Origin: Bacteroidales bacterium
GTDB lineage: Bacteria; Bacteroidota; Bacteroidia; Bacteroidales; UBA932
Length of the DNA stretch: 13,194 bases
Assembly: GCA_017461285.1 (NCBI GenBank)
Contig: JAFTYS010000034.1
Span: forward strand, 1 to 13,194
Reading direction: 5' to 3'
Shown one piece after another: positions 7,483 through 13,194 of the stretch. A program made the position numbers and the translations under genes. The notes under the pieces were generated by a model, which did not search any database, was not told the origin of the DNA, and saw only the letters and a program-made list of their open reading frames with translations. How positions within the stretch are numbered: the stretch's first letter is position 1; each line of letters opens with the position of its first letter.

Positions 7483-9954
7483 TTACTGTGCAATAAACAC
7501 ATATTCCTTTCCGGCAACGGTAGGCACATCGTAAAGATATGTATCGGCAACCGGGAGCATTTCCAGAGCAGCTTCCTTCGAAATGATCGGATCAGCCACT
7601 TCCTGGACTGTGAAATATGGATTCGGATTAGCTCCCTGAGCTTCCGGAAGGGCCTTGCCGTTCTTCATGGCAAGGGCTTCTTCCGACCTTAGGCGGAGGT
7701 TTCCGCCAAGAGTCGACCTGACCTTCAGCAATGTAACTTTTCCGTCCTTCCATTCGATGTCGACGACAAAGCCGCCCCTGGCCACAAGGCCGCTGACCTT
7801 TCCGTCATTCCATCTGTCAGGAACCGAAGGCAGCACATGGACAGCGCCGTCATGACTTTGAAGCATCATCTCGGCAATACCAGCCGCACATCCGAAGTTT
7901 CCGTCTATCTGGAAAGGAGGATGGGCATCGAAAAGGTTCGGATATGTGCCGCCCTTGCCCCAGAAGCCGGTGCTTCCTGCCGGACTCAGCTGGTCAGTAA
8001 TAAGCTTGTATGCCCTGTTTCCGTCGAGGAGTCGCGCCCAGAGGCATACCTTCCAGCCCATTGACCATCCTGTCGCAGGGTCGCCGCGATAGTTGAGCGA
8101 GTTGCGTGCTGCGGCAAAGAGTTCCGGAGTTCTCCAAGGAGATATCTGGTTGCCTGGGAAAAGGCCGTAAAGATGTGACACATGCCTGTGGTGGTCATCC
8201 GGATTATCCCAGTCATACATCCATTCCTGGAGCTGCGCATGCTTTCCGATCTGCATCGGAGCCATCTTCGATTTCAGGACTTCAAGACTGTCGGCGAATT
8301 CCCCATCCTGGCCCAGGATGGAAGACGCTGTGATAAGGTTGGTGAAGAGTTCTGACACCATCTGGTTGTCCATGGTGGTTCCGGCACATACCGTGACATC
8401 GCCGGGATCGCGCATGAATGCGTTTTCCGGCGAGTTGGAAGGTGCGACAACCATCCAGCCATGCTCCGGCTCTTCGATCATGAAGTCGACAAAGAATTCG
8501 GCAGCTCCCTTCATCACCGGATAGACTTCGGCGAGGAAGGCATTGTCTCCGGTGTGAAGATAATGTTCCCAAAGATGGCGGCAGAACCATGCGCCGCCTG
8601 TCGGCCACATGCCCGACGCCGCGAAATCTACCGGACCGGTGATCCTCCAGATGTCGGTATTGTGATGGAGGACCCATCCGCGTGCTCCATACATTGTCTT
8701 CGCAGTCTCGGCGCCGGTCTGTGCGACTTCCTTTACCATGGTCATGAACGGTTCATGGAGTTCCGAAAGGTTCGTCACTTCAGCAGGCCAGTAGTTCATC
8801 TCGACATTGATGTTCGTTGTGTACTTGCTGTCCCATGCAGGGTTCAGGCCTTCAGCCCATATGCCCTGAAGGTTGGCAGGCTGTCCGCCGGGCTGCGAGC
8901 TGCAGATAAGGAGATAGCGTCCGAACTGGAAATACAGCTCCACCAGCTGCGGATCGTCCCCGCCTGCAAACTCCCTTACCCTGACATCTGTCGTCGCAGA
9001 TGCAGCAGCGGTCGTTCCGAGATCGAGATCTACGCGATAGAAATACTTCTGATACTCTTTTACATGAGCCTTTCTCATAGCCGCATATGTCTTTGCAGAC
9101 GCAGCATCCAGGATTTCTTTTGCTTCCTTCTCCGGATCAGCATCAAGGGTCTTGTAATCGGTGAAGTTCGTACCTGTAGAAATCAGCACATACGCCTCGT
9201 CGGCACCTTCAAGCGAAAGACTTTCTGACGATTCAGAGAGCGAGCCTCCTTTATGGATGACCCTTGCGCGGGTGACGAAGTTCACCTTGCCTGCAAGGCC
9301 TTCATGGTCCCCTGCACGTCCCCTCAGCACGACATCACCGTCTTCAACTGTAACGGAATGGAGCTTGTGCGGAGATGTGAAAGAAGCGTTGAAGGAAATC
9401 TTTCCCTTCTCTGAAGCGGAGAGCTTCACAGCCACGACATCATCTGCAAATGCGGTCATCACTTCCCTTTCATACACAGTTCCGCCGGCCGTATATCTTA
9501 TGGAAGCGGTCGCATCAGATATGTCGAGGTCGCGATAATAATCCGAATACTCCTCATGACCAGGGAATTCCATGATGAAATCACCCACAGCCTGATATGG
9601 CATTCCGTGATTGACCCTGTAGAAGATCTTCTGATCCACCATGTCCTGGGCCGCCCTGTACTTGCCGTCGAAGATCAGTTCGCGGATCCGATCCAATGCG
9701 CCTTCTTCAATATTCTGGTTGGCGTTGCTGTTAGGCTGGCCGGCCCAGACAGTCTCTTCATTAAGCTGGAGCTTTTCCATAGAAGGGTCTCCGAAAACCA
9801 TGGCTCCCAGTCTGCCGTTGCCTACAGGCAGAGCCTCGACCCAACGTTCAGCCGGTTCGTCATACCAGAGTTTCAGGTCATCATACGAAGCGTTTTCATT
9901 GCAGCATGAGCATGCAAGCGCCAGGATCACAAATGAATTCAGAAGCTTTTTCAT
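7483..9954 (-). CDS. GH95 alpha-L-fucosidase / alpha-L-galactosidase lipoprotein
   Basis: Exo-glycosidase of family GH95, 823 residues, removing terminal alpha-1,2-linked L-fucose or L-galactose with inversion. Layout: lipoprotein signal (lipobox ending at C15 in LALAC), N-terminal beta-sandwich domain (from KLWYDEPAERWVEALPVGNGRLGAM), an (alpha/alpha)6 barrel, and a C-terminal beta domain. Active-site residues by comparison with Bifidobacterium AfcA: the Asn pair N381/N383 in NINVEMNYWP, the acid E510 in SNSPEN, and D684 in QIDGNFG. The position two before N381, which is His in AfcA, is Thr (T379); as I recall, a Thr there marks the Bacteroides ovatus alpha-L-galactosidase. It should act in the periplasm or at the cell surface. 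It begins 35 nt after the GH2 gene, has a promoter-like box in that gap, and ends 3 nt before the regulator. The family is sure; the sugar preference is not. Confidence 0.92.
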   Translation of the reverse strand: MKKLLNSFVILALACSCCNENASYDDLKLWYDEPAERWVEALPVGNGRLGAMVFGDPSMEKLQLNEETVWAGQPNSNANQNIEEGALDRIRELIFDGKYRAAQDMVDQKIFYRVNHGMPYQAVGDFIMEFPGHEEYSDYYRDLDISDATASIRYTAGGTVYEREVMTAFADDVVAVKLSASEKGKISFNASFTSPHKLHSVTVEDGDVVLRGRAGDHEGLAGKVNFVTRARVIHKGGSLSESSESLSLEGADEAYVLISTGTNFTDYKTLDADPEKEAKEILDAASAKTYAAMRKAHVKEYQKYFYRVDLDLGTTAAASATTDVRVREFAGGDDPQLVELYFQFGRYLLICSSQPGGQPANLQGIWAEGLNPAWDSKYTTNINVEMNYWPAEVTNLSELHEPFMTMVKEVAQTGAETAKTMYGARGWVLHHNTDIWRITGPVDFAASGMWPTGGAWFCRHLWEHYLHTGDNAFLAEVYPVMKGAAEFFVDFMIEEPEHGWMVVAPSNSPENAFMRDPGDVTVCAGTTMDNQMVSELFTNLITASSILGQDGEFADSLEVLKSKMAPMQIGKHAQLQEWMYDWDNPDDHHRHVSHLYGLFPGNQISPWRTPELFAAARNSLNYRGDPATGWSMGWKVCLWARLLDGNRAYKLITDQLSPAGSTGFWGKGGTYPNLFDAHPPFQIDGNFGCAAGIAEMMLQSHDGAVHVLPSVPDRWNDGKVSGLVARGGFVVDIEWKDGKVTLLKVRSTLGGNLRLRSEEALAMKNGKALPEAQGANPNPYFTVQEVADPIISKEAALEMLPVADTYLYDVPTVAGKEYVFIAQ

Positions 9955-9973
9955 AATCTTGTATGTTAGAATT

Positions 9974-9982
9974 ACAAATGTA
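9974..9982 (-). promoter_or_regulatory. Promoter -7 box for GH95-xylR
   Basis: In the 35-nt gap after the GH2 gene the minus strand reads TACATTTGT, a match to TAnnTTTGY, within TTTTATTACATTTGTAA. That differs at only two positions from the transposase promoter box at the left edge of the window. The bases at the -33 spacing are TTTC, a weak match lying inside the end of the GH2 gene. The leader would be about 13 nt. It may allow GH95 and the regulator to be expressed independently of GH31-GH2; read-through from upstream is equally possible. Confidence 0.4.
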
Positions 9983-9989
9983 ATAAAAT

Positions 9990-12497
9990 TTATCTTGTCC
10001 TGAAAGTCTCTGAAGCCGGTTCCAGCCCTTCAGAAACAGCCTTGAGCACCGTCTTGCCAGGTTTGTCAGCCTGAAGCACGACAAGACACTTGCCGTAGAA
10101 GGCCTTTCTCTTGCTGTCCTTGAAGCGCTCCATCGACACCGGACTGCCGTTATCTACTCCGGCGATGAAAGCCGACTCGCCTTCAAGTTCAAACTCTACA
10201 AGATTCTCAGCCCATGGGCATAGATTGCCTTCAGCATCATGAATCTCTACCGAAACAAAGGCAAGAGCGTCGTCCTGCGCCGATTCTCCATATACATCAG
10301 CCTTCAGGATGATCTTTGCCGGCTCCCCTGCCGTGCGGATCTCCCTGCGGCCCACTTCCCTGCCGTTCTTTCTGGCTACGACCTCAACAGCACCCGGGCG
10401 ATAGACCACCCTCCATGAAGCATGAAGCACATCATCAGTCTTCGAGCGCACACCCTGCGACTGGCCGTTGACGAAGAGTTCGACTTCGTCAGCATTGTTA
10501 TAATAGCACCACATGTCGACTTCCTGACCGTCTTCCCAGTTCCAATGCGGGAAAAGATGGAGGACATCCTTTTCAGTCCACTCGGACTGATACAGGTAAT
10601 ACACATCCTTAGGGAAGCCGGCAAGGTCTACGATGCCGAAATACGAGCTGCGGGCAGGCCATCCGTATGGAGTCGGTTCTCCTATGTAGTCGAATCCTGT
10701 CCATATGAACTGTCCGCTGACGAAATCATTGTCTCGTATGAGCTTGAGGGTCTCCTCGTGGGTGCTTCCCCATGGAACATGGCAGTTCTCATATGACGAG
10801 CATGAGAAGGAGTCATCATGGAACGGTATGTCCCAGCGCTCGGGCCATATGAACATCTGATCGCTAGGCATACGGTAGTAGCCACGGGTCATAAGCGCCG
10901 AATTGCTCTCCGTGATGATGAAAGGCATCCCGGGGAAATTCTTCGGCACGTCAGCCACATTCGCGTTATGGTAGTTGAAGCCGATTATGTCAAGGGCCCC
11001 GCTGCGGAACAGATGGTTGCCGGGAGCAGGTTCGTTGCATCCTGCAGTAATCGGTCTGGTCGGATCGAGTTCACGGACCATGTCAGCAAGCTTCTTTGTA
11101 AGAAGAGAATTCACGCTCATCTCCTCACCTTCCGCCGACAGCATGTCGGAAGAATGGCCGAAATTGAGGATAAGGTTGGCCTCTGCAAGGCTCAATGTGT
11201 CTGCATCGGCGTGTGACCACTGTTCAAGCACCTCGTTTCCGATGCTCCACATCAGGATTGAAGGATGGTTACGGTCGCGGATGATGAAATCGGTCAGGTC
11301 ACGTTCATGCCATTCGTTGAAATATCTTGAATAGTCATGGGCGGTCTTCTTCTTGCGCCACATGTCGAAGGCTTCGTCCTGGACGATGAATCCCATCTCG
11401 TCGCAAAGGTCAAGGAGCTGAGGAGCAGGAGGGTTGTGAGATGTACGGATAGCGTTGCATCCCATATCCCTGAGGATTTCAAGCTGCCGTCTGGCGGCAT
11501 TTATGTTGAATGCCGCGCCAAGGCAGCCGAAGTCATGGTGGAGACAAACTCCGTTGATCTTCATAGACCTGCCGTTGAGAGAAAAGCCTTCATCGGGTCT
11601 GAACTGATAGCATCTGATTCCGCACCTCGTCTCATATCGGTCCAGAAGTCTGCCTTCCAGACTCTCTATTTCGGTAACCACAGTATAAAGATACGGATTG
11701 TCGACACTCCAATGGTGAGGGTCCAACAATTCTATTTCCTGTTCAAGACCGGATGACTCCTCCACGCTTACAGTATCTTCAACACTGGTCACTTCCTTTC
11801 CAGAAGCATCAATAACACTCTGTCTCAAGAGGATACGTTCAGACATATCGCCTTCCGTCAGAATATCGGTCTGCACAAAGATGTAAGCGACATCATGAGT
11901 ACCTGTACATGGGATCACATAGACACCGTTCGGAGCGACACGTACACTTCCGGTCTTTGTCATCCAGACATTCCTGTAGATTCCGCATCCGGAATACCAG
12001 CGGGAATTCGGCTGCTCGGCATTGTCTACACGGACAGCGATCACATTCTCGGCATCCCATTTCAGAAGCGGTGTGATGTCATATCCGAAAGAGATGTATC
12101 CGTAAGGCCTTACGCCAAGGCTTTCGCCGTTGACAAAGACCTCTGCATTCATATATACACCGTCGAAGTCGATTCTCCAAAGCCTGTCGGAATCAGCAGA
12201 GGAAGGAATAAAGGTCTTCCTGTACCATCCGATTCCTCCCGGCAGGGCACCGCCGCCGGTTCCGGACGGATTATCGATGCTGAAGTCCCCTTCCACAGCC
12301 CAGTCGTGCGGAAGATCAAGCTTACGCCATCCGCTGTCGTCAAAATCAGGACAAGAAGCTTCCGGCACATCTCCAAGATGGAAAGTCCATCCGTCATTGA
12401 AATCCACCTTCTCCCTCGGTGAAGTCACGCTACCACATCCGCACAGCATCACGACAGCTGTCAACGCCATCATTAAGATATGATGAAACTTATACAT
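9990..12497 (-). CDS. GH2 beta-galactosidase lipoprotein with DUF4982 domain
   Basis: Retaining exo-glycosidase of family GH2, 835 residues. Layout: lipoprotein signal with lipobox LCGC (C21); jelly-roll sugar-binding domain (about 31-185); Ig-like domain (to about 300); TIM barrel (about 305-600) with RTSHNP at 351-356; DUF4982 domain (about 629-690, with HLFPHWNWEDGQ and VELFVNGQS); and a last Ig-like domain to the end. Catalytic residues are E422 (acid/base, in SIGNEV) and E530 (nucleophile, in IITESNS). This domain plan is that of beta-galactosidases in Bacteroides loci such as the xyloglucan locus of B. ovatus, although GH2 also contains beta-glucuronidases and beta-mannosidases. I chose the ATG at 12495-12497 because it directly precedes the lipoprotein signal; a longer frame to 12605 would only translate the inverted repeat and run into the GH31 gene. 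Role in context: removing galactose exposed by GH95. Confidence 0.9.
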   Translation of the reverse strand: MYKFHHILMMALTAVVMLCGCGSVTSPREKVDFNDGWTFHLGDVPEASCPDFDDSGWRKLDLPHDWAVEGDFSIDNPSGTGGGALPGGIGWYRKTFIPSSADSDRLWRIDFDGVYMNAEVFVNGESLGVRPYGYISFGYDITPLLKWDAENVIAVRVDNAEQPNSRWYSGCGIYRNVWMTKTGSVRVAPNGVYVIPCTGTHDVAYIFVQTDILTEGDMSERILLRQSVIDASGKEVTSVEDTVSVEESSGLEQEIELLDPHHWSVDNPYLYTVVTEIESLEGRLLDRYETRCGIRCYQFRPDEGFSLNGRSMKINGVCLHHDFGCLGAAFNINAARRQLEILRDMGCNAIRTSHNPPAPQLLDLCDEMGFIVQDEAFDMWRKKKTAHDYSRYFNEWHERDLTDFIIRDRNHPSILMWSIGNEVLEQWSHADADTLSLAEANLILNFGHSSDMLSAEGEEMSVNSLLTKKLADMVRELDPTRPITAGCNEPAPGNHLFRSGALDIIGFNYHNANVADVPKNFPGMPFIITESNSALMTRGYYRMPSDQMFIWPERWDIPFHDDSFSCSSYENCHVPWGSTHEETLKLIRDNDFVSGQFIWTGFDYIGEPTPYGWPARSSYFGIVDLAGFPKDVYYLYQSEWTEKDVLHLFPHWNWEDGQEVDMWCYYNNADEVELFVNGQSQGVRSKTDDVLHASWRVVYRPGAVEVVARKNGREVGRREIRTAGEPAKIILKADVYGESAQDDALAFVSVEIHDAEGNLCPWAENLVEFELEGESAFIAGVDNGSPVSMERFKDSKRKAFYGKCLVVLQADKPGKTVLKAVSEGLEPASETFRTR

Positions 12498-12525
12498 AGC
12501 ACTTATTACATTAATATATATACAT

Positions 12526-12591
12526 TTCCGGGGTAACTGTTGTACGGAATTGGCATTCTGCCGGCCAATAGAGTACTCAGTTACCCCGGAA
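12526..12591. repeat. 14-bp inverted repeat with nested hairpin between GH31 and GH2 genes
   Basis: TTCCGGGGTAACTG (12526-12539) and its exact complement (12578-12591) form a perfect 14-bp stem enclosing 38 nt. Inside the loop a second hairpin, ATTGGC (12549-12554) with GCCAAT (12564-12569), can form. The element starts 3 nt after the GH31 stop and fills most of the gap before the GH2 ATG. On the minus strand it is followed by an AT-rich stretch without a T-run, so it is not a standard intrinsic terminator. An mRNA-stabilising or expression-balancing intercistronic structure, a protein-binding palindrome, or a tiny mobile remnant are the options. Confidence 0.75.
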
Positions 12592-12594
12592 TGA

Positions 12595-13194
12595 TTAGAG
12601 GACAACCGCTACAGAATGTCCATCGTATTTAACGGCCTGAGGCTTGCCCTTTCCGTTCTTTGAAACAGGAATGACATTGAATACGCGCTCCTTGAGCATG
12701 CCAGGGAACTCGCCCTTGCGCTCACCGATAGTCAGAGTCTTCGATGCCTCGTCATATGTCATGCCGATCATGGCGCAGAGACCCTTCTCGTAATTGTAGT
12801 TCACGTTTTCATCCTCATAGAGAGTGAATGAAGCGTCAGCGCCCTGATATACATAAAGGTCGATCACGTCAGCAGGCTTCTCGTCTGACCACTGGATCTG
12901 AGGACCGAAAGGTACGATAGATCCTGCGCGCACAAACAGAGGCATCCTGTCGTATGGAGCAGCCACGGTCTTTGCCACGCCGCCTTCGCAGAACTTGTTG
13001 TTGTAGAAGTCGTACCATCCCTCGCATGCAGGGAAGTAAACCTCACGCGAACGTGCACCATACTCATATACCGGAGCCACCATGAACGAAGGACCGAACA
13101 TGTATGCATCGCTGATATCGGTTACATTGGCATCAGCCATGAAGTCCATCACAAGCGGACGCATGATAGTATAGTCCTCGAACCATGTCATTCC
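12595..13194 (-). CDS. GH31 alpha-xylosidase, C-terminal part (cut by window edge)
   Basis: The last 199 residues of a GH31 glycosidase; the frame continues past the right edge (the codon before the first internal Met is Gly), so catalytic residues are not visible. What is seen: the end of the catalytic barrel with MRPLVMDF, the AYMFGPSFMVAPVYEYGARSR segment, the proximal beta-sandwich with GWYDFYNNK and PLFVRAGSIVPFGP, and a DUF5110 C-terminal domain (IDLYVYQGADASFTLYEDE). These segments are characteristic of Bacteroidetes GH31 alpha-xylosidases of the xyloglucan type, which release xylose from the non-reducing end of xyloglucan oligosaccharides. Alpha-glucosidases of GH31 share much of this, so xylosidase activity rests mainly on the xylose genes and the GH2/GH95 neighbours. 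It is the most upstream gene seen in the cluster. Confidence 0.88.
   Translation of the reverse strand, partial: GMTWFEDYTIMRPLVMDFMADANVTDISDAYMFGPSFMVAPVYEYGARSREVYFPACEGWYDFYNNKFCEGGVAKTVAAPYDRMPLFVRAGSIVPFGPQIQWSDEKPADVIDLYVYQGADASFTLYEDENVNYNYEKGLCAMIGMTYDEASKTLTIGERKGEFPGMLKERVFNVIPVSKNGKGKPQAVKYDGHSVAVVL

Noticed and set aside
6823..7692. Plus-strand open frame of 289 codons across the regulator and the end of GH95
   Set aside because: It lies antisense to two well-supported genes, crosses their junction, and its translation has no recognisable fold; it reflects codon bias of the minus-strand genes.
8461..9228. Plus-strand open frame of 255 codons opposite GH95
   Set aside because: Entirely within the GH95 gene on the other strand, rich in Cys, His and Arg, with no domain pattern.
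12498..12605. N-terminal extension of the GH2 protein
   Set aside because: It would translate the inverted repeat and overlap the GH31 stop, and it places 36 residues ahead of an otherwise clean lipoprotein signal.
1..13194. CRISPR array, integron or prophage signatures
   Set aside because: No regularly spaced repeats, integrase or phage gene is visible; apart from the transposase fragment at the left edge the window is ordinary metabolic DNA.

Overview
This window looks like a gut- or rumen-type Bacteroidales chromosome. The evidence is the Nudix-type sugar regulator beside xylB-xylA-xylE, the lipoprotein glycosidases, a DUF4252-like secreted protein, the near absence of Shine-Dalgarno sequences, and several matches to the Bacteroides promoter -7 element (TAnnTTTGY). 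Genus cannot be fixed from the sequence; Prevotella-like or an uncultured gut Bacteroidales lineage both fit.

Layout. Positions 1-124 (minus strand) hold the start of a zinc-ribbon transposase cut off by the window edge, with a promoter-like box behind it. Positions 145-360 hold only a doubtful small ORF. A cardiolipin synthase-type phospholipase D gene (361-1767, plus strand) follows and converges, 5 nt apart, on a small DUF4252-like secreted protein (minus strand). Everything from 2304 to the right edge is on the minus strand and reads as one functional cluster, in transcription order: GH31 alpha-xylosidase (3' end only), GH2 beta-galactosidase, GH95 alpha-L-fucosidase/alpha-L-galactosidase, Nudix-family XylR-like regulator, xylulokinase, xylose isomerase, xylose:H+ symporter. 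A strong intrinsic terminator lies just after the symporter gene.

How it works together. The three glycosidases match, in reverse order of the genes, the linkages of a fucogalactosylated xyloglucan side chain (Fuc or L-Gal - Gal - Xyl - Glc): GH95 removes the terminal deoxyhexose or L-galactose, GH2 the galactose, GH31 the xylose. The released xylose can be imported by XylE, isomerised by XylA and phosphorylated by XylB, under a regulator that appears to be a sugar sensor rather than a Nudix hydrolase. No SusC/SusD pair and no backbone endoglucanase are visible here; they may lie to the right of the window.

The less expected items are: a 14-bp perfect inverted repeat around a second hairpin between the GH31 and GH2 genes; a terminator whose T-run touches the start codon of the next gene; paired repeats upstream of xylB that could be the regulator's operator; a threonine in the GH95 active site that points towards L-galactose; and an A7 tract that separates the natural ATG of the transposase from its zinc-ribbon frame.
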